From Nocardioides daedukensis (GTDB lineage Bacteria > Actinomycetota > Actinomycetes > Propionibacteriales > Nocardioidaceae): DNA of 64,000 bases. Position 1 is the stretch's first letter; each line of letters starts with the position of its first letter. The notes beneath the pieces were generated by a model. That model saw only the letters and a program-made list of their open reading frames with translations. It was not told where the DNA came from and ran no database searches. Location: assembly GCF_013408415.1 (NCBI RefSeq), contig NZ_JACCAA010000001.1, forward strand, positions 186,001 through 250,000, in the 5' to 3' direction. Positions 35,458 through 46,157 of the stretch are shown here, piece after piece. Both the position numbers and the translations under genes were made by a program.

Positions 35458-35593
35458 GTCCACCTCCGATCCGAGAGCGAAGTCAGGCTAGTTGGGTTCT
35501 CACCATGTGTCGAGGGTCACAAAAGATCGCCGTAGTCGACAAAGCCGCGAGCCCTTCTGCATTGAAGTGGCCGGCGAGGGATAACCTCATGTC

Positions 35594-36493
35594 ATGACCT
35601 CCGCTTCTCCCGCCGCGCCCTTCGGCCGCGTGCTCACTGCGATGGCCACGGCATTCGGGGAGGACGGCGCGGTCGACCTCGAGGCGACGGCCCGGATCGC
35701 GACCCACCTCGTCGACAACGGTCACGACGGACTCGTCGTCTCCGGGACCACCGGGGAGTCACCGACCACCTCCGTGGAGGAGGACGGCAGGATCCTGGCA
35801 GCAGTCATCGAGGCCGTCGGCGAGCGCGCAACGATCGTTGCCGGCGTCGGGACCAACACCACCGAGCACTCGGTCGAGCTGGCCCACCAGGCCGCGAAGC
35901 TCGGTGCCGACGGACTGCTACTGGTCACGCCCTACTACAACAAGCCCTCCCAGAAGGGCGTGCTGCACCACTTCAGCCAGGTCGTGGCCGCCACCGACGT
36001 GCCGGTGATGCTCTACGACGTGCCGGGTCGCACCGGCACCACGATCTCGCTGGAGACGTTCGCCGAGGCGATCAAGCTCGAGCCCGTGGTCGCGGTCAAG
36101 GACGCCGTGGGCGACTTCGCGCGCGGAGTCCGACTGCGCGAGATGGGCTACGCCGTCTATTCTGGCGACGACATCGCCAACCTGGGTTGGTTGGCACACG
36201 GCGCGGCCGGTGTGGTCTCGGTCGTCGGGCACGTGGCCGGCAACGAGATCAAGGCGATGACCGACGCGTTCCACGCCGGCGACCACGCCGAGGCCCTCAC
36301 CATCTTCACGCGGATGCTCCCCGCGATCGACGCCGTCATGGGCGTCGCCAACTATGGAGCAACCACCGCCAAGGCAGCGCTCCAGCTGCTCGGCGTCATC
36401 GACAACCGGCACGTCCGCAGCCCCCTCGTCGAACTCGACGATGACGAAGTCGCAGCACTTCGCACCGGGCTCGAGGCCGCCGGTCTCATCTGA
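35594..36493 (+). CDS. dapA: 4-hydroxy-tetrahydrodipicolinate synthase
   Basis: Condenses pyruvate with aspartate semialdehyde, the first step toward diaminopimelate and lysine. It is a 299-residue TIM barrel with GTTGESPTTSVEED, LLLVTPYYNKPSQKG (catalytic Tyr) and the Schiff-base Lys in VVAVKDAVGDF. It lies 10 bp upstream of rnj, the normal actinobacterial pairing. Confidence 0.97.
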   Translation: MTSASPAAPFGRVLTAMATAFGEDGAVDLEATARIATHLVDNGHDGLVVSGTTGESPTTSVEEDGRILAAVIEAVGERATIVAGVGTNTTEHSVELAHQAAKLGADGLLLVTPYYNKPSQKGVLHHFSQVVAATDVPVMLYDVPGRTGTTISLETFAEAIKLEPVVAVKDAVGDFARGVRLREMGYAVYSGDDIANLGWLAHGAAGVVSVVGHVAGNEIKAMTDAFHAGDHAEALTIFTRMLPAIDAVMGVANYGATTAKAALQLLGVIDNRHVRSPLVELDDDEVAALRTGLEAAGLI

Positions 36494-36503
36494 GGAGAAC
36501 AAC

Positions 36504-38192
<1,689 letters not shown>

Positions 38193-38209
38193 GGCCTCTT
38201 CGTGACCGA

Positions 38210-38241
38210 GACCTGCCCGGGCTTGCGCAGCCGGGCAGGTC
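38210..38241. terminator. Terminator between convergent rnj and phosphotransferase genes
   Basis: An 11-bp stem GACCTGCCCGG/CCGGGCAGGTC (38210-38220 and 38231-38241) with a 10-nt loop. It is placed 18 bp after rnj and 13 bp from the stop of the minus-strand gene, so it could serve both. No clear T-run follows. Confidence 0.7.
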
Positions 38242-38253
38242 GAAGCGTCGACC

Positions 38254-39351
38254 TCAGCCGACGAGTTCCAGCGTGCCGAGCTCCCTGATCGCAGCACAGG
38301 ACCGCTCGGCCATCGCGGCGAACATCTGGTCGCCGCGCTCGGTACGGGTGCCGTAGGCGCAGCCGAACACGGTCACCAGCGGACCCTGCACCATCGCGAA
38401 CCGGTAGTCGTCCCAGGCCTCGGCGAGCGTGTAGCCGTCCACCCCGAGCCGGACCAGGGCGGCGTGCCAGGCCTCGACGATCCCTCGCTCATGGGTACGT
38501 CGATCCGCGGGCGCAAGGCCGGTGCCGAGCAGATAGGCCAGGTCGCGGGCGGGCAACCCGATGCTCAAGGTCTGCCAGTCGACGGCCACCACCTCCTCGT
38601 CGACGGTGGAGAACATCAGGTTGTCCAGTCGGTAGTCACCGTGGACCAGCGCGAACCTCTCGGTGCGGGCCTTCAACCAGGGCCCGAACAGCGAGGGCAA
38701 CTCGGTGAGCGTGCTCCGGGCCTCCGCGCTCAGCAGGTGGCCGACCTGGTCCAGGAATGCAGACACGGTCGGGCCGGCCAGCTCGGTGAGTAGGGCGGTG
38801 TCGTCCTCGCCTGCCGGGTTGATCCACCCCAGCTCGAGCAGCGCCGGGTCGCACCAGCGCGGCGCGTGCAGCCCGGCGAGATTGACCGCAGCTGCGCGGG
38901 CCTGCCCCGGCGTGCACCCCGCGACCTGATCGCCCTGCTCGGCCCGAACGGCCTCCTCGAGCAGGATCACCACGTGGCCGTCGTCGTCGACCTCGGTGGC
39001 CAGGCGGCAGTCGGGGATCCGGATCGACAGGCCCTCGGCGAGCTCGGCGTAGAAGCGGCTCTCGGTGCGGTAGGCGCCGGCGAGCATGGCCCGGGCGGTG
39101 GCATCGGCTGCGCCGAGCTTGGCGATCATCCGCTCCGTGCCTGCCTCGCCGTGGAGAGTCAGCCGGTGGCAGCTGCCGATCTGCCCGGAGCCGACCTGTG
39201 CGGCCACGACCCGGTCGATGCGGCGGCCCAGTGCGGTGCTGAGCCACTCGGCGGTGAGCTCCTCAACAGAGGCGACTGGGTCAGCGCTGACAGGAACCGT
39301 GGTGACAGCAGCAGGGGAGGGGCGCATCAGTTCATCCATCAGTTCATCCAT
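38254..39351 (-). CDS. Phosphotransferase (APH/choline kinase fold)
   Basis: A 365-residue protein with a kinase-like fold: LVHGDYRLDNLMF (catalytic loop) and VVAVDWQTLSIGLPARDLAY (metal-binding Asp). Such proteins phosphorylate hydroxyls of small molecules. In a catabolic cluster it may act on an alcohol intermediate, but the substrate is unknown. The start is ambiguous because ATGGATGAACTG is duplicated at the 5' end (ATGs at 39351, 39339, 39327), where it overlaps the LLM gene. Confidence 0.85.
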   Translation of the reverse strand: MDELMDELMRPSPAAVTTVPVSADPVASVEELTAEWLSTALGRRIDRVVAAQVGSGQIGSCHRLTLHGEAGTERMIAKLGAADATARAMLAGAYRTESRFYAELAEGLSIRIPDCRLATEVDDDGHVVILLEEAVRAEQGDQVAGCTPGQARAAAVNLAGLHAPRWCDPALLELGWINPAGEDDTALLTELAGPTVSAFLDQVGHLLSAEARSTLTELPSLFGPWLKARTERFALVHGDYRLDNLMFSTVDEEVVAVDWQTLSIGLPARDLAYLLGTGLAPADRRTHERGIVEAWHAALVRLGVDGYTLAEAWDDYRFAMVQGPLVTVFGCAYGTRTERGDQMFAAMAERSCAAIRELGTLELVG

Positions 39352-40424
39352 CCGGGGTTCGCTGGGAGCTCATCGAGGTCTGTCGGCCTGGCCGCCGCCC
39401 ACGAGGTGAGCACGTCGGCGACCTCATCAGGCTGGACGCCATGCAGGATCACGCTGTCGGCACCAGCCGTGAACTGGTCCGCGATCCGCCCGGCGCATTG
39501 ATCCGCGCCACCGGTTGCCGAGGCGGCCAACCACGCGGCCGGAAGGAGGCGCTCGCGCAGTTCGAGGAGCTGCTCGGTGGTGCCCACCGCATCGATCGCC
39601 CCGGTGATGCCCTGGACCAGCGGGTCCTCGCGAAAGCGCTGCAGCACCGCGGGGTCCCAGCCGTTGGCCCGAACCAGCACGTCGCCGTATCCCTGCAGAT
39701 AGGTGGCCAGTCGGCCGACCAGCTTGACCAGTCGCGCGTCCTCGCTGATCTGGTCGGGAACCGTGGCGAGAACGGACCAGATCCGCACCGAGCCTGGGTC
39801 CCGACCGGCCTGCTCGGCAGCACGGCGTACGACGGCGACCGCGCGGGCGAGGGTCTCGTCGGTGAAGAAGGTGTGCAGTACGACGCCGTCCGCGATCCGC
39901 CCGGCCAGCTCGAGGGAGCGGTCCCCGATCGCCATCATCAGGATCGGGATGCGCTCGTTCTGGGTGGAGTCCTGCTGCAGCCACGGGAACTGGCCGGCGG
40001 GACCGTCGTGGCCGGCCACTGCCTCGCCCTGCCAGAGGCGGCGATAGATGCCCATCACGTCCTCGAGCTGGGCACCGGTGACGCGGGGGAGTCCCATCAC
40101 GTCGAAGAGCATGTCGAAGCCGCGGCCCAGACCGAGGGCATAGCGCCCGTGCGAGAGCCGGTGCATCGTGGTCGCCATCGTCGCGGTCACCAGCGGATGC
40201 CGGGTGTTGTGGTTGGTGGCGGCGGTGCCGATCCCGATCGAGGTGGTGGATGCAGCGACCGCACCGGCGAGCACCCCGGCGTCCTTGGTGGTGAACCGCT
40301 CGGAGAGGAACATCGCCCCGAACCCCAGCTCCTCGGCGCGCCGCGCCTCGTCCAGGACCAGGTCGGGCGCCGCGGCGTGACCGGCGAGGCCGTAACAGCC
40401 GAGCTCGGGGAAGCGGACGGTCAC
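39339..40424 (-). CDS. LLM-class F420-dependent oxidoreductase (TIGR03857-like)
   Basis: A 361-residue luciferase-like TIM barrel. It has ELGFGAMFLSERFTTKDAGV, TSIGIGTAATNHNTRHPLVT, GRYALGLGRGFDMLFDVMGL and IPILMMAIGDRSLELAGRIA. The members I know are actinobacterial F420 enzymes in lipid or sterol-type catabolic clusters. It overlaps the hydrolase gene by 4 bp and the phosphotransferase gene by 13 bp, so it belongs to the minus-strand operon. Confidence 0.85.
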   Translation of the reverse strand: MTVRFPELGCYGLAGHAAAPDLVLDEARRAEELGFGAMFLSERFTTKDAGVLAGAVAASTTSIGIGTAATNHNTRHPLVTATMATTMHRLSHGRYALGLGRGFDMLFDVMGLPRVTGAQLEDVMGIYRRLWQGEAVAGHDGPAGQFPWLQQDSTQNERIPILMMAIGDRSLELAGRIADGVVLHTFFTDETLARAVAVVRRAAEQAGRDPGSVRIWSVLATVPDQISEDARLVKLVGRLATYLQGYGDVLVRANGWDPAVLQRFREDPLVQGITGAIDAVGTTEQLLELRERLLPAAWLAASATGGADQCAGRIADQFTAGADSVILHGVQPDEVADVLTSWAAARPTDLDELPANPGWMN

Positions 40425-41437
40425 TGCGGTGCCTGCGTGCGCTCGGGAGCGAGGTGCCGGGACAGGAAGGTGACTGCGTGCCGCACGGCGGACTCGTGCC
40501 AGGGCTTGCCGGGGAAGAGGTCGAAGTGCTCGCCGGGGTAGTGCCGGACCTCGGCTCCCGCCTTGAACGCCGCCTTGGCTGCGGCGTGGGGTGGGGCGGA
40601 GCTGTCGAAGTCGGCGATCTGGACCAGGGTCGGGCAGCGCACCTCCGCAGCAGCCTTGGCCGCTCTGCGAGACCCCAGCTCTAGGGTTACGTCGGCGGCG
40701 ATCTCATTGCGCCAGGTCGGCCCGGCGATCGAGTGGTAGTCCTCCCACGCGCCGGGCAGGGTGAGGGCGCCGGGCTCACCGGGACGACCGACCAGCGGCA
40801 TCATCATCGGCGCCCGCCCGAGGCGGGTGCTGGCCCGTCCGCGGATGCCACGTCCGGTGGCGCGGAGCAGGTCGGTCGGTCGGTGCGAGCCCCACGCGTG
40901 ACGCGCGGCGGCCAGTCCGTCGACCATCGGCACGACCGCCACGACGGCGGCCACATCGTCCCGGCCGGCTGCGGCGGTGAGCACGTGGCCACCGGCCAGC
41001 GACACGCCCCACAGCACCAGCCGCGTGGGGTCGACTCCCGGCAGCTGTGCTGCCGCGGCCATCGCTGCGAGATAGTCGTCGACCTGCCCGGCCAGCGAGA
41101 CCACCTGTCGCGGTGATCCTCCACTGGTGCCGAAGCCGCGGTAGTCGAAGACGAAGGCGTCCGCGCCGGCCGCGGCGAAGGCCTCGGCGAACGGGAGCAG
41201 CCCGGAGTCGCGAGTGCCTCCCAAGCCGTGCGCCAGGACGACGACCGGCCGGCCGCGTGGCCCGGTGAGCGCATCACTTGTCGCGGGCAGGTGCCATGCC
41301 TCGCACCGGGTGCCCCGGGCGTCGAACGACACCGTGGCCGGAGTCGGGTGGTCGACGGCAGGGCCAGCGCCAGAGTCGGGGCCAGAGTCAGGGCCGGTCC
41401 CGATCGAGTTGGCGTTGTCGGAGGTCTGGGTGCTCAA
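40421..41437 (-). CDS. Alpha/beta hydrolase
   Basis: A 338-residue serine hydrolase. It has an oxyanion motif LAHGLGGTRDSG, FVFDYRGFGTSGG, nucleophile Ser in WGVSLAGGH and a late His in YPGEHFDLFPGKPW. It has a flexible Asp/Ser/Gly/Pro-rich N-terminus with a short internal duplication (GPDSGPDSG). A likely role is hydrolysis of an ester or lactone formed by the monooxygenase; this is inferred. It overlaps both neighbours by 4 bp. Confidence 0.87.
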   Translation of the reverse strand: MSTQTSDNANSIGTGPDSGPDSGAGPAVDHPTPATVSFDARGTRCEAWHLPATSDALTGPRGRPVVVLAHGLGGTRDSGLLPFAEAFAAAGADAFVFDYRGFGTSGGSPRQVVSLAGQVDDYLAAMAAAAQLPGVDPTRLVLWGVSLAGGHVLTAAAGRDDVAAVVAVVPMVDGLAAARHAWGSHRPTDLLRATGRGIRGRASTRLGRAPMMMPLVGRPGEPGALTLPGAWEDYHSIAGPTWRNEIAADVTLELGSRRAAKAAAEVRCPTLVQIADFDSSAPPHAAAKAAFKAGAEVRHYPGEHFDLFPGKPWHESAVRHAVTFLSRHLAPERTQAPQ

Positions 41438-42072
41438 CGTGTGCTCCTCGAGGAAGGGGTGGGGTCGGTGCCGTAGACGCTGCGGAGCCAGATGGAGGCC
41501 AGGGCAGCCACTTGGTGTTTTCGGGGTCGGGTGCTGCCCAGCGCATAGCGCTCGACCGCGCGGTCGTTGAGCTCGAGCAGCATGCTCGCCAGGGCCCGGG
41601 CGTCCGCTCCGGCTGGGGCGTTGCCGGCGCGGCGTTCCGCGGTGATCATCCGGGCGACTTGGCGGGCGTAGTCGTCGCGGCCCTCCTCCCAGACCGTGCG
41701 CAGGTCCGGGTCGGCGGCACGCGCCTCGAGGGCGGCCCGGAAGGCATAACCGTGTCGGTCGATGGAGTCGAACAGGACGGTGATCATCGAGGTGATCCGC
41801 TGTGAGGGAGGGGTCTGGGCGTCGAGCAGCAGCTCGGTCGCGCTGGACGCGTCGTCGTACAATGGCTCGACCAGGGCGGCGACCGCCATCGGCAGGTTGG
41901 GGAAGTAGAAGTAGAACGCCGAGCGGGTTACGCCCGCCCGGCGGGCGACGTCGGCGATGGTGATCGAGGCGAGTCCCTCCCCGGCGAGCAGGAGCCCGTC
42001 GAGTGCGGCCAGGAGCGCGGCTCGACGCTCGTCACCCCGGTTGGGGGTACGCCGGTCGAACCCGGTGCTCAC
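41434..42072 (-). CDS. TetR/AcrR family transcriptional regulator
   Basis: A 212-residue repressor. The N-terminal helix-turn-helix is ITIADVARRAGVTRSAFYFY with YFPN after it, followed by an all-helical ligand domain (TSMITVLFDSIDRHGYAFRA). It is the only regulator in the catabolic cluster and overlaps the monooxygenase gene by 4 bp. The palindromes at 43421-43461 are candidate operators. Confidence 0.9.
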   Translation of the reverse strand: MSTGFDRRTPNRGDERRAALLAALDGLLLAGEGLASITIADVARRAGVTRSAFYFYFPNLPMAVAALVEPLYDDASSATELLLDAQTPPSQRITSMITVLFDSIDRHGYAFRAALEARAADPDLRTVWEEGRDDYARQVARMITAERRAGNAPAGADARALASMLLELNDRAVERYALGSTRPRKHQVAALASIWLRSVYGTDPTPSSRSTR

Positions 42073-43394
42073 GAGGCCCGGACCCGTCCCGCCGGCAGCT
42101 CGCGAGTGCGGAGGTCGTGCTCGTAGAGGAAGTAGTCGACCTGTTGCGTGTGCCGGGCGCTGTTCTGCATGTGACCGATGTATTTCTGCTCGTCCGCGGT
42201 GATGGTCTGTTCCATCTCGGCGGGATCGGGCAGCTCGTAGGCACCGACGAGGTGTGCGGCCAGGAGGCGGGTCTGCGCCTCGACGAAGGGAAACAGGGTC
42301 GGGGTCGACTGGGCGAAGCCGATGAAGGCGAGGTCCGGGATCCCGGGGCGGAACATCCGCTTGTAGAGCCGGAGCTGGTTGTCCGGGGCGCTGAGGAAGT
42401 CGGGGTCGAAGAACGGGAAGGTGATGTTGTAGCCGGTCGCATAGATGATCACATCGATCTCTCGCGTCGTGCCGTCGACGAAGTGGACGGTGTGACCGTC
42501 GAAGCGAGCGATGTCGGGCTTGGGCACCACGTCCCCGGAGCCCAGGCGCAGCGGCAGCTCGACCGACTGGGTGGGGTGGGCCTCGAAGAACTTGTGGTTG
42601 GGCGTGGGCAGCCCGTAGTCCTCGGGTCGTCCCGCGGTCATCGGCTGCATCACCTGGACGAACTTGCGTTGCCAGGCCACTGGGATGTGCGGCGAGGTCC
42701 GATAGAACTTGTCGGCTGGCTTGCCGGCGAAATATTTCGGCACGATCCAGGCGCCCGACCTGGTGGAGAGGGTGACCTCGTTCTCCAGGGCCCGACTGGA
42801 GAGCTCGACGGTGATGTCGGCCGCGCTGTTGCCCAAGCCGACGACCAGGATCCGTTTGCCGGTGAGCTCGAGTGGCGTGCGCGGATCGACGTAGTGGTGG
42901 GAGTGGAAGCTCTCGCCGGCGAACTCCCCGGGGAAGTCGGGGAGGCGAGGGTCCCAGTGGTGCCCGTTGGCCACCACCAGGAAGTCCACGTGCCGGGTGC
43001 TGCCGTCCTGCAGGTTCAGCTCCCAGCCGGCGCCGTCGAGGTGGCGGGCCTGCTCGACCCCGTTGCGGAACTCGATCGACTCCTCGAGGTCGAAGGCGGC
43101 CGCATAGGAGTCCAGGTAGGCCTTGATTTCGGAGTGGTGCGGGAAGTCCGGATAGCTGTCCGGCATCGGGAAGTCGCGGAAGGACAACTGGTGCTTGGAG
43201 GTGTCGATGTGCAGCGAGCGATAGGCGCTGCTGTGCCCGTTCGGGTTGCCGAAGGCCCAGTTGCCGCCGATCCGGTCCGAGGACTCGAAACAGGTGTAGG
43301 GCACCCCGTAGTCGCCGAGCATCTTGGAGGCGGTGAGACCGCTGATGCCGGCACCGATGATCGCTGTGCTCGGACGGTCGTGAGTGCGCGGCAT
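42069..43394 (-). CDS. Flavin-containing monooxygenase
   Basis: A 441-residue FAD/NADPH enzyme. The FAD site is IIGAGISGLTASKMLGD, the NADPH site is VVGLGNSAADITVELSS, and the fingerprint FAGESFHSHHY (FxGxxxHxxxY) fits class B FMOs. It may oxygenate a ketone or a soft heteroatom; the substrate is unknown. ATG 43394 has GAGG at 6 nt. The GTG at 43433 would start within the candidate operator. Confidence 0.9.
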   Translation of the reverse strand: MPRTHDRPSTAIIGAGISGLTASKMLGDYGVPYTCFESSDRIGGNWAFGNPNGHSSAYRSLHIDTSKHQLSFRDFPMPDSYPDFPHHSEIKAYLDSYAAAFDLEESIEFRNGVEQARHLDGAGWELNLQDGSTRHVDFLVVANGHHWDPRLPDFPGEFAGESFHSHHYVDPRTPLELTGKRILVVGLGNSAADITVELSSRALENEVTLSTRSGAWIVPKYFAGKPADKFYRTSPHIPVAWQRKFVQVMQPMTAGRPEDYGLPTPNHKFFEAHPTQSVELPLRLGSGDVVPKPDIARFDGHTVHFVDGTTREIDVIIYATGYNITFPFFDPDFLSAPDNQLRLYKRMFRPGIPDLAFIGFAQSTPTLFPFVEAQTRLLAAHLVGAYELPDPAEMEQTITADEQKYIGHMQNSARHTQQVDYFLYEHDLRTRELPAGRVRAS

Positions 43395-43489
43395 CGGGAA
43401 CCTCGGAATCGCAGATGGGGTGACAGGCGTCACACTATGGGCGTAATTTGACGCGCGTCAACAATTTTCGACGAGTGTCAGGAGTCCGG
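43395..43489. promoter_or_regulatory. Divergent promoter with palindromic TetR-type operators
   Basis: The gap between the monooxygenase and SDR operons. It contains a perfect 14-bp palindrome TTGACGCGCGTCAA at 43448-43461 and a related imperfect one, TGACAGGCGTCA, at 43421-43432; the two dyad centres are 28 bp apart. Such paired TGAC/GTCA dyads in a divergent promoter are typical operators for the cluster's own TetR regulator. Confidence 0.7.
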
Positions 43490-44266
43490 ATGGACCAGCA
43501 GGTCACCCGACAGGTCACTGTGGTCATCGGCGCCGCATCGGGCATCGGTCGCGCCACCGCGACAACACTGGCCGCAAGCGGTCACACCGTCGTGGCGGTG
43601 GACCGCGACCGAGAGGCAGTCGACGAGGCCGCCGGTGCGCTCGATGTGATGAGCCAGGTCGCAGACGTCACCGACGAGGCGTCGGTGGCCGCGATGTTCG
43701 ACGCCGTGGTGCAACGCTTCGGTGCCCCGACCGGGGTGGTGAACTGCGCCGGCGTGAGCACCCTGGCACCGCTCGTGGAGCACGACGTCGCCGAGTTCCG
43801 TCGGGTCGTCGATGTCTGCCTCAGTGGCGCGATGGTCGTGCTCAAGCACGCCGGCAGGTCGGTCGAGGACGGGGCCTCCCTGGTCAACGTGGCCTCGCTG
43901 AACGCCAGGCGGCCCGGCACCGGGATGGCTGCCTACTGCGCAGCCAAGGCGGGACTGCTGATGCTGACCCAGGTGGCGGCGCTCGAGCTGGCACCTCGCC
44001 GGATCAGGGTCAATGCGGTGTCGCCAGGCCTGGTCGTCACGCCCCTGACCGCACCGGCGATGGACCTTCCGGGGATCCCCGAGGCCTACCTCGAGAACAC
44101 TCCGCTTGGCCGAAACGGCACGCCGGGCGAGGTCGCGGCCACGATCCGGTTCCTGCTGTCCGGCGACTCCGCCTGGATCACCGGTGAGGACATCCAGCTC
44201 GACGGGGGCTCGCACCTGATGCGCTATCCGGACCTGCACGGCCTCGTGATGGCGGCGTTGGCGTGA
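43490..44266 (+). CDS. Short-chain dehydrogenase/reductase
   Basis: A 258-residue classical SDR. It has cofactor motif GAASGIGRATATTLA, NCAG, and the catalytic site AYCAAKAGLLML with an upstream Ser in LVNVASLNA. It probably oxidises a secondary alcohol in the catabolic pathway. ATG 43490 follows GGAG by 5 nt. It overlaps the next SDR by 4 bp. Confidence 0.9.
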   Translation: MDQQVTRQVTVVIGAASGIGRATATTLAASGHTVVAVDRDREAVDEAAGALDVMSQVADVTDEASVAAMFDAVVQRFGAPTGVVNCAGVSTLAPLVEHDVAEFRRVVDVCLSGAMVVLKHAGRSVEDGASLVNVASLNARRPGTGMAAYCAAKAGLLMLTQVAALELAPRRIRVNAVSPGLVVTPLTAPAMDLPGIPEAYLENTPLGRNGTPGEVAATIRFLLSGDSAWITGEDIQLDGGSHLMRYPDLHGLVMAALA

Positions 44267-45171
44267 GCGGCCGCGCCGGGGGTACGTCGTACCCCGAGCG
44301 TTCTGCCGGGAAATCCGTCGGGCGCTCCGCTGGTCACCTCGCCGATCGATTCACTGGCCGCAGCGCGCTCGTCACCGGAGCCGGCTCCGGCATCGGGGCC
44401 GCACTGGCCCGCGCGCTGGCGGCCGCGGGAGCGGAGGTCACCTGCGCAGACATCGACCTGGCCGCTGCCGTCGCGGTCGCGGAGCCGCTGGGGGCGCACG
44501 CGGTGCACCTCGACGTCACCGACGCCGCCGCCGTCCAGGCCGCAGTTGACGAGATCGTCGAGCGGCACGGACGGCTCGACCTGCTCTTCAACAACGCCGG
44601 GATCACCCTCGGCGGTGAGACCGAACAGCTGACGCTCCAGCAGTGGAACGACATCATCGACGTCAACCTGCGGGGCGTCGTACACGGTGTGGTCGCGGCC
44701 TATCCGCAGATGATTGCCCAGGGCTCGGGCCACATCATCAACACCGCGTCGATGGGAGGCCTGATGGCGGCCGGGTTGCTGACCAGCTATGTCACGACCA
44801 AGCACGCGGTGGTGGGGCTGTCGCTCGCGTTGCGCACCGAGGCCGCGGCCAAGGGAGTCGGCGTCACCGTGGTCTGCCCCTCGGCCGTCGACACCCCGAT
44901 CCTCGACAAGGGCGAGGTCGGCCGGTTCAACGGCCGCGACTACTACCTCAAGGGGCAAGGCATTCGACAGCCACTGCCGCCCGAGGTGCTGGCCGGGGAG
45001 GTGCTGGAGGCGGTCGCCGCCAACCGGGCGATGCTGGTGACGCCACGGGTGTCTCGGATTGCCTGGCGGATCGGCCGACTCGCGCCACGCTTCGTCCAAT
45101 GGTCGGCGATCAGGTTCGTGGCCAAGCAACGTCGCCTCCAGGCCCGACGCGCCGCCACCGGCGGTGCCTGA
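44263..45171 (+). CDS. Short-chain dehydrogenase/reductase
   Basis: A 302-residue SDR starting at GTG. About 38 variable residues precede the Rossmann motif GAGSGIGAALARALA. It has NNAGITLGG, TASMGG and the catalytic SYVTTKHAVVGLSL. A C-terminal region of about 60 residues (RIAWRIGRLAPRFVQWSAIR) suggests membrane association, as in steroid- or lipid-type SDRs. The second gene of the plus-strand operon. Confidence 0.88.
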   Translation: MSGRAGGTSYPERSAGKSVGRSAGHLADRFTGRSALVTGAGSGIGAALARALAAAGAEVTCADIDLAAAVAVAEPLGAHAVHLDVTDAAAVQAAVDEIVERHGRLDLLFNNAGITLGGETEQLTLQQWNDIIDVNLRGVVHGVVAAYPQMIAQGSGHIINTASMGGLMAAGLLTSYVTTKHAVVGLSLALRTEAAAKGVGVTVVCPSAVDTPILDKGEVGRFNGRDYYLKGQGIRQPLPPEVLAGEVLEAVAANRAMLVTPRVSRIAWRIGRLAPRFVQWSAIRFVAKQRRLQARRAATGGA

Positions 45172-46157
45172 TGGCGCGGACCCACTTCGTGGTGCGCTAC
45201 GACTTCCGGATGACCGGCACCGACCGGTCCCAGCGCCAGGAGCTCTACGCCCGCGCCCTCGAGCAGGCGGCATACGCAGACCAGCGCGGCCACGACGCAC
45301 TGGTCCTCTCCGAGCACCACGGTGCCGAGGACGGCTACCTGCCGAGCCCGGTGCCGGTCGCTGCGGCGATGGCGGCAGTGACCAGCCGGATCCGGATCAG
45401 CATCGCGGCACTTCTGGTCAACCTCCATGAACCGCTCCGGCTGGCCGAGGACCTGGCCGTGCTCGACCACCTCAGCGGCGGACGGGTCAGCCACACCATC
45501 GGCCTGGGCTACCGGCGTGAGGAATATGCCCTGTTCGGTCGGCCGTGGAGCACCCGTGGCGCCGACCTCGAAGCACGGATCCGGGTGCTCCTGGACGCGT
45601 GGAGCGGTGAGGAGTTCAGCCACGAGGGACGCCGGGTGCGGGTGAGCCCCACGCCGTTCACGCAACCCCACCCGATCCTGTTCCTCGGCGGAGGCAGCCT
45701 TGCCGCGGCACACCGTGCGGCGCGACTGGGCCTGCACTTCCAACCGCAGCGTCATGACCGCGACCTGCGCGCGGCCTACCAGGACGAGTGCCGGGCCCAG
45801 GGCCGGGAGCCGGGGCTGGTGGTGATGCCGGGCCGTGGGCCGGCCACGATCTTCTGCGCCGAGGACCCGGACGAGTTCTGGGCACGGCACGGCGAGCACT
45901 TGCTGGCAGACGCCGCGGCCTACCGAGCGTGGCAGGGCGCTGTTCCGTCGGCAGTGGCGGACGGCTCCACGACCGTTGACGAGATGCGGGCTGCCGGCGT
46001 CTATGCGGTGTTCACGCCGGACGACCTGGAGGCCCGCTGCCGTAGTGGCGAGATCGCCGTGGTGACCAGTCATCCGGGCTGTGGCGGGCTTCCGGCCGAA
46101 CCGTCCTGGGAGAGCCTGCGGTTGGTCAGCGACGTGCTGGAGCGACTGCGGAGCTGA
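45171..46157 (+). CDS. LLM-class flavin/F420-dependent oxidoreductase
   Basis: A 328-residue luciferase-like protein. It has HFVVRYDFRM, GHDALVLSEHHGAEDGYLPS, RIRISIAALLVNLHEPLRLA and GGRVSHTIGLGYRREEYALF. The ATG shares its first base with the stop of the SDR gene. The C-terminal 32 bp overlap the convergent cydDC gene. It may be the flavin or F420 step of the cluster; the substrate is unknown. Confidence 0.86.
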   Translation: MARTHFVVRYDFRMTGTDRSQRQELYARALEQAAYADQRGHDALVLSEHHGAEDGYLPSPVPVAAAMAAVTSRIRISIAALLVNLHEPLRLAEDLAVLDHLSGGRVSHTIGLGYRREEYALFGRPWSTRGADLEARIRVLLDAWSGEEFSHEGRRVRVSPTPFTQPHPILFLGGGSLAAAHRAARLGLHFQPQRHDRDLRAAYQDECRAQGREPGLVVMPGRGPATIFCAEDPDEFWARHGEHLLADAAAYRAWQGAVPSAVADGSTTVDEMRAAGVYAVFTPDDLEARCRSGEIAVVTSHPGCGGLPAEPSWESLRLVSDVLERLRS

